A program made the translations under genes and the position numbers. The notes beneath the pieces are model-generated. The model saw nothing but the letters and a program-made list of their open reading frames with translations. It did no database searches and had not been told where the DNA came from. From assembly GCA_963920765.1 (NCBI GenBank), contig OY987249.1, positions 498,501 to 562,500 of the forward strand: DNA of 64,000 nucleotides, in the 5' to 3' direction. The stretch comes from Ulota crispa (lineage: Eukaryota > Streptophyta > Bryopsida > Orthotrichales > Orthotrichaceae). This document shows positions 35,701 through 48,039 of this stretch, piece by piece (position 1 is the stretch's first letter; each line of letters starts with the position of its first letter).

Positions 35701-36780
35701 CCCCATATATTGTATAACATAGTTTATAATGATTGAAAGAGGTTTCATTCCATGTGATTGCCTTTTGGTATAAAAATATGCAAATTGTCACACATAATAT
35801 TTATAATGTGCAAAACATGATATATGATGATTTAGTTGAGCAATAGAAAATTACTTGTAGTCGACAATCACAATATACAAATGCTTGTTCATTTGTATTG
35901 AAAGGACCAAGAGCATCCATTAATTCATCGTAATGTAGAGCAGAACCTTTGTTCAATTTGTTTGCAACTACAAGAAATGGCTTTCTTGCCAAACGTGGAT
36001 GATTCATAGCAAGTTTAAGTTCTTGTGATGCTTCCCAAAGTCTACTATCATCTGCTCCATCAACAACAAAAATTGTTCCAAAAACCTGCATTTTGTTTTT
36101 GTTTTTTGGTATTATTTCATTGAAAGAAAGCATTTTGTTTCTTGAAAACATAGGGATTATAACAAAATCTCTATAAGTATATTACATACGTACTTTGGAA
36201 TAATAATGAGGCCAAAGTCCTCGAATGCTTCTTCCCCCACCCAAATCATAAAGCAATATCCTAAGTGATCTTGTATCCCACTGTTTTTGGCCAAAGCCCC
36301 ATATTGGAGTTTCTTCATGATTTTCTTCTTTTCTTTATAATTTGTTTGTTTCCATTCAATATCAAACAATAATTTCATCAAAATGTACTACAATTTAGAA
36401 TGAGTAAAAATAATATGCAGTCGATTTTTTCCAACTTTCTATTCACTTTCAATTTCAATAGATGTATTTGTTTTTAGTGTCAAATATTTTTTTTAACATT
36501 TCAAAGTTTGTAAAAAATACTGCTTTGATAATTTAAAGTGCTAGTGTATAAAACAATTGTTTTGGAAAGATTCTTGTATAAAATTGAGCAAACGTATGTA
36601 CCTAAGTGTCGAAATGATAGTTGATTTTCCAGCATTGTCAAGTCCAATAACCAAAATTACAGTGTCGTCACGGACAAAACAAGGACAAAAGATTGCAAAT
36701 AAGCAACTACAACAACTGGAAGCACATTTTGTAGGAGTGAGGACGTTGTCATCATGGCTTTCCTCTTCTTCTTGCATCAA
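32755..36780 (-). CDS. ARL13-like small GTPase (ciliary Arf-like protein)
   Basis: Exons on the minus strand: 36780-36602, 36332-36194, 36085-35855, about 35761-35552, about 35503-35348, 35254-35198, 33093-32755 (stop). The junction between the fourth and fifth exons is unresolved; all others have matching phases. The N-terminus holds CASSCCSCLFAIFCPC, a palmitoylation-like cluster as in ARL13B, and lacks Gly2. The P-loop is GLDNAGKST (46-54). Switch II is YDLGGGRSIRG (89-93), where the usual Gln is Gly, an ARL13 signature. VFGTIFVVDGADD follows. NKLN at 148-151 replaces NKxD, and PIWGF stands for PTVGF, so nucleotide binding may be unusual. After the G domain come a basic helix (FEELIKRVKRLFGF), a charged segment (EEQRSLIERRHRFKSYL) and a polar tail. 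ARL13 is the ARL3 exchange factor of cilia, implying motile sperm. Confidence 0.85.
33341..33653. mobile_element. MITE with TIR GATGGATA..., in an intron of the ARL13-like gene
   Basis: Related to 5956-6227. The left end is TTTTGATGGATACTGAAG and the right end CTTCAAGGGTATCCATCAAA. It lies in the 2.1 kb last intron (33094-35197). Confidence 0.62.
33811..34058. mobile_element. TTAA-type MITE in an intron of the ARL13-like gene
   Basis: Left flank TTCA (33811-33814, one change from TTAA), right TTAA (34055-34058). Ends CCCCTGAGCGCCCAAGG and GGGCACTCAGGGG are inverted. Same subfamily as 3717-3965, including the near-end motif ATTTGAGTGAA. Confidence 0.7.
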
Positions 36781-39099
36781 TGCTAGTTGTGAATAGCATG
36801 TTGTTTTTGCTTCGAGTATTTAGAGCTTGTCTCTATATTTGGCAAATGACACAACATATACTGGAATATTTGCATTTATATTTGCTAATTTCAGGTGGTT
36901 AAAACTTTTGTGTATATTTTGGAAGGCAGAAAAGGGTAAGTGTTCGTCATTGAACTTCTGCAACCATCTTCTTATATTGATTTGATGTCTATTTCAGAAG
37001 AACAAAGCGTGCTACATTTATTTGACGTTTTGACTCCTTCAACTTGAATTTGTCAAACAAACAATCCAAAATCATATAATAAATTTAGAGTAGTATGTTC
37101 AAACCAAATTTTATGTACATACAAGTACGCATGCATACTTGTACACATATATACATATGCATGCTTTCTTACAAAAATATAGTAAATTGGCATCATTGTA
37201 GACCTCTACTGGCCGTTATTGATAAGCTTATTCAACTCGCACATTGAAAATGATCATTTTTTTCAAAATTAATAATTAGATGCCAGTTTTAACTGAACTT
37301 GGACTATTTATTTGTCTATGGACTATGAGTATAATTTTGGATTATGCATAAAATTATGGACTATGCAAAATATCAGGAGATTTCTTGATGTTTAGACAAA
37401 ATAAGGTAAAATATTATGAGATTTTCTATCTATTAGGCACAATTTTAGGAAACCTCCCAAACTTTAGGAAACATATTAGGAATTTTGCAATATTTTGATG
37501 TTCCAACAAGATAGTCTACATGCTATTGGTTTTTTTTGGAATTGCTATATATGGACTCTATAGATTCCATATTTTGTTAAATTTGGCATATAAATAACAT
37601 GATTTTTTTCTAAAATTTCTAGATTTATACAAACATTTTAGGATAAGTACGTGTTACAAGTTAAAAATACATCCTACAACTAGATATCAAGTTCAATTTA
37701 ACACTTAAACATTTGAGAGACCCTTTATGGCCAATACAATACAAATTTAGTATTTTTCTTGTATTTGGAATGGGTCCACACCTTCACTACATTTGAGATC
37801 AACAAAGAAGTTGGAATCAAAATCAATGGAGTTCTAAGTGAGCTATCTAGGATCTCAAATTAAAACTTCTTGTTGGTAGCAAATGCCAATTATACTGCAA
37901 TGAATCCACTATATCCATGAGACGTTTAAAAATTCAACACAAAAGGACCAAGTCCTTTTTTTTGTAAAAGTTGCTGAAAACTACCACTTTTGGGGAATGA
38001 ATAGAAAGGTAGGAAATTTTTCTTTTTTGAGAATCCAACTGTAGGATCTTGCTCTAGACTGTAGGAGGTATTTGTGGGAGAATAATTTACTCATTTGAGA
38101 TGTAGAAGAGTGAGATATTGGCATTTGAAGTGAAGAAAAAAAATTCTTTTTTACCAAAAAATTTAGAAGCATTTGACCACTCTTATAGCAAAAAAATTGC
38201 TCTATACAAAGTTGAGGTATAATTGCTCCATGTAGAAGACCAAGTTAGGTATGCATGGGAGAATTTTCTAATGAATCAAAGGTACACAACAAACTTCAAA
38301 AGATCTTTAAACACTAGAAGATAATAAAATTTGCAAATACACTAGGCAAAATTTGTGGATTTATGTAAGATTCGAAATCTGAATTATTCTTATCCAAATG
38401 GTGAAAACCAAGGAGTTTTAACTTACTAAAACTTGGAAAAAAAAGATATCAAAAAATACATACACAAACGGCTCAAAAAATTAAAGTACCAAATTTTCCA
38501 AGGGGCAAAAGTAATGAAGTGTTTAGAGCAGCAAAAAAATTCTTGGGAAAAATTTGCCTAAATCTTACCTCAAAATTGGCTTGGCAACCACAACACTAGA
38601 AAAATCCTTCGAAATAATGGATGAATTTGTCAAATCTCTCCTCAAATTTGCACTAGATTTACCAAATTTTGGATGAAAGGTACTAAAATTAGTAGATTTT
38701 ATGGATGGACAAGCATACGTTGATGATTCCATCCAATTCTATCCAAATTTTCCTTACTTGATAGCATGGTGGGGTGCATGTTGCTCCACCAACAAAAATA
38801 CAAAAAAAAAAAAACATTGGTTGCCTGGTTGGGAGTCTCCCTAGAGAGGTCTCTTCAATAGAAGGGATAGGGACCCCGAAAGAGGCCCCTTCCTCCAAAT
38901 CCATGGGAACTTTGGGAACACCTTCTACATGGGCAGTCTGCTGTAGGACGGGCTGGCATTAGGGCAACCATGTCAGCTTGTATCATTTTTTTAATTTTTA
39001 ATTTTCAAAAAAAAATTCAAAAAATTTCTTATTTTTTTCTAAGACTTTTTATTTATTTATTTTTTAATTAATTTTTCTGACAACAAACAAGGGCTAGTT
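36781..39099. other. AT-rich intergenic DNA with decayed repeats
   Basis: About 37697-37930 is a degenerate relative of the 16737-16985 element. 38400-38780 resembles 41880-42150 (TTACCT...TTGGCTTGGCAACC versus TTACCTTAGTTTGACACTC). No gene recognised. Confidence 0.4.
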
Positions 39100-39466
39100 C
39101 CCAAAATTGGGAACAAAAAAACTCATAGCCCCTTCTTGGGTCCAAATCCCTTGTAATGGCCACTCCACTCCTCATTGCCTAGTGTCCACACCTTGTGCCC
39201 ATAAGGGCTAACCCTCTTTGGAATCACAGCCCACCTACAAAGGAGGGACCTTGTCCAAACAACCCCTTCTCTCCTATTTTAAGAAAATTCTTGATAACTT
39301 CTTTGTTGAATGTTGGAATGGAGAAAAAATCAGATGGGCACTTAAGTCTTTAAATTCCCCACTTTTACTAAAAGTTTCAAAAAATCACACAAATTAGTTA
39401 AGCTATAAATACATGCCCAAAATCTATTTGTCCACCAAGGGAATAATAGGTCCTTGGAGGGTTTAA
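39100..39466. repeat. Dispersed repeat related to the centre of the 56 kb element
   Basis: Phrases such as GTGTCCACACCTT, GCCCATAAGGG, ACCCTCTTTGGA and AAAGTTTCAAAAAATC also occur in 56280-56500. The right end TCCACCAAGGGAATAAT with TTTAA at 39462-39466 corresponds to the TTAA end at 56575. Confidence 0.6.
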
Positions 39467-39495
39467 CAAATGCAACAAGATATCAACCTATTGCC

Positions 39496-39590
39496 TTAGC
39501 CCCTAAGCGTCTGAGGGGGTCAGCGTGGAAACACGCGTTCAGTGTATTTTGCGCGAACAAAAAACGTCCTCCTAGACGTTTAGGGGTTAA
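39496..39590. mobile_element. Compact TTAA-flanked hairpin element (95 bp)
   Basis: Bounded by TTAG (39496-39499) and TTAA (39587-39590). Ends CCCCTAAGCGTCTGAGGGGG and CCTCCTAGACGTTTAGGGG are inverted repeats. Confidence 0.72.
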
Positions 39591-42480
39591 TAAATAAAAT
39601 TTCTTTGTATTGAATTTACATTTGACTTATATTTACTTCAAGCAATAAAGTTCACAATGACAAGCTTCAGATTATTGGTAATAATGACTTTGTTTTTATA
39701 GGTTTGATTTATCATTTCCAAACGACTAGCCTAGAATTGCTATTATTTAATTTGAAAGGATCATAAGTATTATAATAACATTTTGATCCAATAATAGATC
39801 ATATTTTATTTTATTTTTAAATATATATTAAGGATATGCTTGGAATTTCACATGGAAAGGATGGTTTGCATCATCCTTTAAATAGTTGCATCATTCATCC
39901 TATGTGCATATGTATATGAACGCACATATATGTATATATGTATATGTGTTTTTGTGTATATACATTGAAGACAAAAAATCATTAATACAAAAGTAATATT
40001 GAAAATGAAGAATCAGTAGAAATTATGAATTTAGACCTTTAGAAAATAGTAGTTTTAACTTCTAAAGCCAATAATTATAAGATTTTCAAATTAAATGCTG
40101 GTCACAAGCAGTAGTTCATTAATGCCTTGGTTATGTTATCTGTGAATCTAGAATAATTACTTATCTTGAAATTTTGAAATACTTTTGTTAAATTATGTAA
40201 TAAATAGAACTTTATTGGATCCATGTCTTTGTTTCAAATAACGTGTATTTCATTTTCTAGGACGCCATATAAAAACTTTGGGAAAAAGGCAACGAGAATC
40301 ATGACAAAACAAAATTTCAGCAATGACATTCAAACTACAATTGCATGAAGCCCTAAAATAGCTAGAATTTATATATTAAAATTCATGTAGCTTGCAATGG
40401 GATTTTGTCAAAGCTGTTGAAGAAGTAATGATACCATTTTTTACTCACAAAGCTTATAAGCAGGAAAAAAAGGTTCTCCATATTCTTTACATGTAATCAT
40501 TGCTTAGCCATACAAGCTAAAGTTTTAGTTCAATTTTTAATACTAACGGTTTTTCTCTTAGTGTCGACTGACACTTGGAGCGCAGGTGAGGTATCATTTT
40601 TTATTGAAGCTATTTGAACTGATCGAGCAAAATCTGAAAAAAAAAAAGTTTTGTTTGCAATATTTTAGGATGGAATGATCGAAAAGACATCTTATGAAAA
40701 TGATGAAATGTGAAGGTTATCCGATGGATACGAAGGTGAGAGATAAAAAGAAATGGAAAGCACTTTGTTGGGACATATGATACGAAAAAGTAGCAAATAT
40801 TCTACTATCCAAATATCTAAGTATCCAAATATTTAAATTGCCCAAATATTCACTTATGCAAATACTCAAATATTTAAATTACTAAATTTTAGGATACCTC
40901 TTCATGAGATAGAGTTTTAGTAAATTAGATTTTCAAAGGTAGGCAAATATTTAGGGGTTTGTACCTAAAAAAGGTGGGTATGAATGGGATGGTATGGATT
41001 TGGAGTTGTTTAAAGGTGTTGAAGTTGGTTATAATGATCTAGAAACTAAGTTAGATGTTAATTAGCACTTCTGCATGTTGTCTCCTCTTTGCTCATAGTT
41101 CACCTATTTCATGGTTATTCATCTCTTGCACTTTGCATTAGTACGCCTCTTCCCTACTGCTCCTACTTTTGTGTTTATTTTGTAAGAAAGGTGTTTGTGT
41201 AAATTTGTGTTCAATAGGTACATTAAAATTTCACAACAAGCACATATTTAGAGAGTGTGATGCAAGTAGCTACACAAACCTCTCAATGATTTCATATTAA
41301 TGCATATCATTGTTTTGTAAAAAAATATTACAAAACTCTGGTATGTATTTACAAATGTGAGAGGAACTCTACAAGGGTAAAAACGAAACCAGAAGGTGCA
41401 GATTATCAAGCATCAACTCGAACTTCTTTTTAGTGATCTTGTGAAAACTTTTCATTGTCAACCTCAATTCAATCTTAGAAAAATGCAAGAATTTATGTCT
41501 TTCATATGGTGAAAGACTAAGCAAGATTCAATTCTTACCATATATGCATCAAAAAATTAAGATATGGGGTTCTAAATCAACATTAGATGATTCTAACCAA
41601 TAAGAATTCCAATTTGAAAATAATTGGTCAGGTTCCAAAAGATGTTGAAGGAAATAAATCATGAGATTTAGGAAATAAAAAGATGAAACTAGTGAGCATC
41701 AGTGAAAAAAACCAATTCACTTCTCTGAAAGGAGGAAAACAACTGGAGAGCTTCCCAACCACCGGTGGTTGGGATTTCTTCATTATTCAACTATGTAACA
41801 AAACAGATAAACAATAAGATACTAAAATAAATAAATAAATAACAAATGAATTAATAAAGTTCCAAAAATGAAACCAATAAAAAAAATAAAGAGCGCAACA
41901 CTAGGAATTATTTTGGGAAAATCTTTGCCATAAGCTTACCTTAGTTTGACACTCACTACCTTTGCACTACAAAAATTGGGTGAGAAAATGTATGAAATTG
42001 CCAAGTCCCTCCAGTAAAAACAAACATTAAGTGCACCAACAATTGAATGAAAGTTGCTAATATTAGCTAAAATTTATGGATGAAAATCAAATCTAGATGG
42101 ATTAATCTATTCTATTTCCTCTTACCAATTAGTATTTTAGGGTGCTTGGTATTCAAGCAATGAAAAAATACAAAAATATCCCTAAGCCGCACCACAACAT
42201 GGACCACCTGAAATAAATATTATTTCAATGAATCACATATATCAAAGGTACATCATACAATAATATTTAATAACCATCCAAAGATAGGCCAATAGGAATA
42301 ATCAAAAATAGTACAAAAGGAGGAGAATGAAATGATACTAGGGATGAGACTCAGGACAGAGCGAGACTAGGACAAGATGAGCATCCCTATCCCCACTTTC
42401 ATATTTTCCCATTTTGAGCCAATAGAATAACAAAAAAATAGTTTTTGATTTTTTAAACCCCCTTATTGATCAGTTCTGCT
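39591..42480. other. AT-rich intergenic DNA, nothing recognised
   Basis: No gene recognised. Short runs of ATATGTATAT near 39910-39960 and of AAATA near 41830. Dispersed-repeat similarity only (41880-42150 with 38400-38780). Confidence 0.35.
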
Positions 42481-42964
42481 AATTAACGCGCCCAATAAAG
42501 TCTATCGCACTACTTCAAGGGAACACCAGCTCTTTGAAGTTCGGAGCCCGTGCTGTTAGTCGCCATTGTTGTTCCGCATTCTTGTTGCACGCGTGCTCTC
42601 TTTCCTTTTTTGTTGTCACCGTCGTAGTCTTGCCCACCTTGCCAGCTTTCCAACAAGGTATTACATGCCTACATCGCTTCCTAATCTCTCTCTGTCTTGT
42701 ATGTTGTGCTTCGTTTTTTTGAATTTTCTCGGGTTTTTTTTATGATTTTCTATGATGTCGTTGTGTTTGGCGGCTCCGGGACATCTATGGCAGTGAGGAA
42801 ATGCAAGGTGCAATCTTCATGTCTTTTGTGATGTTGTTTTTGGGGTTTTGAGCTGCATTGTCCTTGGGCGGAGGGGTTTGAGAATTGTGGTTTTGATGCA
42901 TTTGGGAATTGTGTGGTAGTGGATATGTGCTGTGTAGCGGAGGCTTTGAGAAGGAGGAGAAAAG

Positions 42965-44394
42965 ATGTTGAGCAAGTCAGAGACTGTGAAGCTTGTAAGT
43001 GCGGAGGGTTTTGAATTCATTATTGATCGAAAGGCGGCTATTGTGTCCAACACGCTGAAGAACATGCTCTCATCGAGTGGTCTGTACTTCTTCTGCCCTT
43101 TGTTTCCAAGCTTCACAGCCGTGGTTTAGGTTTTGCTTGGTTGCCGTCATACATTTCTTTTCAAAAAATTAGAATGTAAGCGTTTCTTTATAGGTCTTGA
43201 AAATTCTCCATTTGCTGTCCGTTGGCTTGGTTTGAGTGCATAAGTGTATGGAAGGAATCCATTGTATTGAGAAAATGCATTTGTTGCTTTGTCATTTTAT
43301 TATTCTATTTGAAATGCGAAGCTTGCAATTTGCGAGTCGCTAGGGTTTCATTGCTTGAGAATGATGCTATCACCTTTGTAAAGCCTAATCTCTTGCCTAA
43401 AGCAATCTTTTGTAGTCCTTCCATGAAAAAAACATATTTTGGCCTTCATCTGTAGAGCTCATGACCGAGGTTTTGGTGTTTGAGGATAAGTGGAAAAAAA
43501 ATCCATTTCACTTTCTATTTTACTCCTCAATTTTTTGAATCTTGGATCTTTGAAACAAGAAACTTCACGGAGACAAAGTTGGGAGAAGTGAATCTTCCGG
43601 AAATCAATACACCTATTTTGGAGAAGGTATGCCAATACTTTTATTGGTTTTTACAATCTGCAAGGTGAGAGTCTTTCCTCTATTTCTATTGATATGTGTT
43701 GAATTATGTTCCAAAGTGCTGTATAATTTACTCCATTTATAAACAAGAAGCAAATTCTTCTGTATAAGAGACCAAAATTCTATGTGTATATTTTGCTTTA
43801 TGGAACATGTCACTGGTAATTACGATTTTTGATTCATTATTTTATTGCTTTAGGCTATGTTTTCTCTAATTCTGTCAATGAAGGCTTTCTTTTTAAGCTG
43901 CAAGTACACTAAAAAAGATTGGAGGATGATAATCTTTAAGTGCCTAAGCTCATAATTAGGGCTTTTCAAATGGAAGCCAACCGTCAATTATTGCAAGTGT
44001 TAAAACAATTTTTTGTCATTCAAACATGGAGTGTATGATTTTTTCTTTCTGTTAGTATCTACGATCATCTTGAAGATAATTTCTTTCAACTCTTTTAGAG
44101 TATGCACGCAATCAATTGTAGTCATGTGGACTGTTATATATGTATGAATTGCTTTCAAAGTTTTACTGATTGGAGTTTTTTATCTTTTACAATAACCTTG
44201 TCATGTGTGAAGTAGATATAGATGTTGAAATAGAAATGAGATGGGAGTACTTGACCGGAAACTGACAAAACCAACCACGTTGGCTGTGGTGCTAGTATGT
44301 GTTTTGAATTGACAATGGAAAGGAGACAGAGTTTGTGATTGAGATGGAGATTACATTGGAGCTCATGATGGTAGCCAATTATCTGCACACCTGA
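42965..44394 (+). CDS. Elongin-C-like protein (BTB/SKP1 fold), about 100 aa; last splice acceptor altered
   Basis: Elongin C links Elongin A or BC-box proteins to cullin ubiquitin ligases and to RNA polymerase II elongation factor. Exon 1 (42965 to about 43083): MLSKSETVKLVSAEGFEF, IIDRKAAIVSNTLKNML. Exon 2 (43560-43664): GEVNLPEINTPILEKVCQYF. Exon 3 (44316-44394): GKETEFVIEMEITLELMM, ANYLHT, stop. The phases agree (2 and 2), and the total of about 100 residues is typical. Exon 3 lacks an AG at the needed position: 44313-44315 is CAA where CAG would give the family's ASGKETEF. This looks like a G to A change that kills the acceptor. EMEIT replaces the usual EPELT. So this may be a recent pseudogene, or it may use a non-canonical site. 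An upstream GC-richer stretch (42500-42964) may be the 5' UTR. Confidence 0.82.
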
Positions 44395-47300
44395 GACTTG
44401 CTTCCGCTGCACCACTTTATTCTTGACTTGTGAATATGGGTGATTCAAGTTGGGTTGAAAGATGACTCATTGTAGTAGGTCTTGTAATCAATTGGATTAT
44501 TTTAGTAGGCAGAGGTTGAAAGGCATTTCTAGGGTTTGGTGGTTTGAGCATACTCAAACCAATCAATAGACGCTCTGTATATTTTGATTCACTATTTCTC
44601 CCTGATTTAGTTATAGCTTGTGCACTCAAGGTGACGTCACTAAATGGTTGAATGATTCTACTTCACTACCCTGAGGCTCTATTCTTGAGTCTGGTATTTA
44701 GGTGTGACATCCATGTGCCAGTGTTTTTATTTATGTTTTGGAAGCTGATCATTTGTGAAAGGTAGTATGGATATTTTGAAAAGCAATCTAATCAACATGA
44801 GTTTTATAGGGATAAGTATCAAGTTTGGGCAAATGCCTCGTTTTGTCAAAAACTCAGAGATTCTAGGCTTATCTTGTCGGCATAGCAACCTGCATGACAT
44901 GAGGGTTTTTGTTTCTAACTTGGTTCAGGTGAAGATAAGCTTGATTTTCAAACTTGGAGGGCCTGTGAAATCTTATTAGAAGGTGTGTTAGTTTTGCCCT
45001 TCTCTTGCAAGGAATCCCTGGGTCTTCCTAGCGTAGCATTGCGTTTTCTTTGGCAAAATGGAGCCTTGCCACTTCTGATACATTTGGACCAATGTAAGTA
45101 TGTCCATTCATGGCTGGTCCAAAAAGAATTCAGTGCTTCCTACTATTTGGTTTAACATTAGTATGTGGGATTCACTTAACTACTCCCGTTTTTTAGTGTT
45201 GACTAGACCACCTGCTACTGTGCATACCAAATTCTTCTTGTGAAAGAGCCTATTTTTGTGTAGGATAGTTTAGTCCAATTTTGATTTGTATGGTCTTAGA
45301 GCCTCCTTCCATGCTGCATTGATGGGCAAGGTTATTCTCGGCCTTTGCCCACACTCGGTGATTGCTGGAGGGTGAGTTCATTGATATTTGAACTAAAGTC
45401 TTCCCATGTGGGAACCAATGAAGCACTTTATGACCTCTAGGAGCAAGCGGACGGATTATATTTTCCTTCTCAACCGCAGACTTGTTACCCTCTTCTAACA
45501 ACAAAAGTTTACACCCATGATTTCAATGCTTATTATTTGGCAAATTGAATGTCGAAAAAATGTTTTTTTTCTTACTAAGCTTTCACAATTCTACTACACA
45601 TTCAAAATTCTTGTTTGCCTTTTGGCATATGCTTGTTCTTGATACTTGTGCTGCCTTTGATGAAAAAATAATAATTTCAAAAGCAAAATAAAATCTATAT
45701 TATAAAATGTGCATTTTACAAGCACATGGCAAATGAGCAAACATAGTTTGATTTTGTACAATCAAGGCTTATAATCTTACAAATTTCTTTTTATGTCATA
45801 ATATTAAGTTTTTTTCAAATTGGCATTTTTTGTCTTGCGTAATTAACATTCATATCCTATGTAAATTCAATCATATATACCAAATTTTAGTTTGAAAGAA
45901 GCCAAATTTCATTTTGAAAGAATTTCTCTCTTAACATTAATGGTTTTATATGATAGATGATTGAAAAAATGTTGGTGACAATTTTTTTAATGAGATTGCA
46001 TACATGTGTAGGAAACATCAATATCTTCATCTTTCTTATTAAAAAACATTGCTCAAAGTATGAAAAATATGATCTATGAAGATTTCAATGTAAGTTTTAA
46101 TGCAAGTTGCCTATTAAAAGTTGCTTGTGATTTTTAAATAATTTTTTCTAGATTTTAACAAAATTGTGCTATTTGATTGTTAACTATGACTAATTTTGTA
46201 CATTTGAGCATGAACTCTTCATAGATAACTCGTATGACAACTCACATTGAACTCTTCATAGATCATATTTGTGTTATTTAAGCCCTAAAGGTCTAGGTAT
46301 TCATAAAATGGATGTGTTTAGGTGAACCTTGATTGCAACTTCCAAAATAACTAATTGAAATTTGATTTCAAATAATGAAACAAAACATCAAAAGTTTTGT
46401 TTCTACTCTATTTTGAATTTTTGAGAAATGTCAAAAATTGAAAAAGTTATTGCAATTGAAAGCTTCATGTGTTAAAATCCAAATAACATGAAATGATGTG
46501 TTTTTCATTCATATTTATATGCTTTTTATGGATTTTAAATTTGAATCATAAAATTATGTTTCTCATTCTAACGGGTCTTCATTAATGGAAAAAATCACAG
46601 ATTATTCTAATACATATTATAATTGATATAATTTCATTTCCTTCGTTAGCTTTAAGTAGATCACGATTATTTGATTTTTCCATTAAAGTTATTGAAAAAT
46701 TACAAAACAAACAGAAAATGCATTTTTCCACCAGCAAAAGATATCAAACTTGTAAATATCAATTAAATACTGGTTTGATAGATGAAGTTGACTTCAAGAT
46801 CTTCGTTGTGGCTATTTTTTGGGTGTAAAAAATAATATAACCAGTTGAAAAACTTTCATACGAATCTCCACTGCTATTTGAGAAAATTTCAAGTAATTTG
46901 GATTATTTTTGCTATTTTTACTCATTTTACTTCAGTTTTTGCAACAAGAATGATAACAATTACAATCTCTTACAAAACAAATTGCAATTTCTTAGAGTGA
47001 TATACACTTCAAAGTTTTAAGTAATGAAAATTTAAAACTATTGTTTCAACACAATTTAAAATGCTAAAATTAACTCAAATACAGAATTTGACTAATTTGC
47101 AATGGATTAAATCCTTTAAAGGATCAATGAAGTGTTTTTTTAATATGAGAGATACAAATATGAATGTTTCATACATATATATTTGCAATCATATTAAGAA
47201 ACTCATCATTAATATTTCTTAATGAATTATCTTATAAAACCATAAATATTAAGGAAAAATATTATTTCAAAATGAACTTTTATCTTTTCTTTAAACTAAA

Positions 47301-47627
47301 ATTTAGAATACTTAATTGAGATTGCATAAAAAATGAATGTGTTGATTGTGCAAAATAAATAATGCCAATTGGAAAAAAAATTTGAATTATAATTTATAAA
47401 ATTATAAACTTTGGCTACACATTATTCAAAAATGGATACTTGAGCATTTAGGTATAAGGTGTACATTTTTGATCATTTACAAGATTTAAGAATACAACAA
47501 GAATTCAAAATTCAATTCTATAAACAAAGTATTTAAAACTAGTAACCTTTGTATACTTCTCTAAATAACCTCGATAAAAGTAATGTTGTCTTAAGAAATA
47601 TTTTACTCTATTTACTACGATATCTCT
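44395..47627. other. AT-rich intergenic DNA, no gene recognised
   Basis: 44395-45500 is slightly less AT-rich with short open frames of no recognisable family. 45500-47627 is very AT-rich. Nothing else supported. Confidence 0.35.
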
Positions 47628-48039
47628 TTAGTTGATATGAAAAAAATACATACAACACTTGAATTGAAAATTATCACGTTTTGATTTAAGACACAAACTT
47701 TGTTCATCAAAGCGCATTACTTCTAATTTATATACATGTCTTGCAATTGACATTTGTAATTGTTTACAATCCTTTTGAGGTACATTCCTCACTACTTGTT
47801 GTCTATATTCCAACTCATGGTGTCTCCAAAGAACAATAGAATTATCAATAGCATCTTTTTTGTCAATGCCTATATTATGAAACAAACAACACGCTAATAT
47901 TAAGCTAGAAATTCTTTTCAAATCTAGCTTTGTGATAGAATTTTTCAAAATCCTCTACATTCCTTTTAGAATTCCAAATGAACTCTCAACTATCATACTA
48001 ATAGATGAGTGCTTAAAATTGAACTCATCATACACCTTA
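47628..48039 (-). pseudogene. PIF/Harbinger transposase, 3' part
   Basis: The minus-strand frame continues the transposase begun at about 52760: KVYDEFNFKHSS, then MIVESSFGILKG with the catalytic Glu (codon 47985-47987). An in-frame TAG (47955-47957) stands where the family has Trp. ILACCLFHNIGID, the conserved DDE_4 C-terminal motif, follows. Separated from its first part by the CACTA element 48040-52139. Confidence 0.85.
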
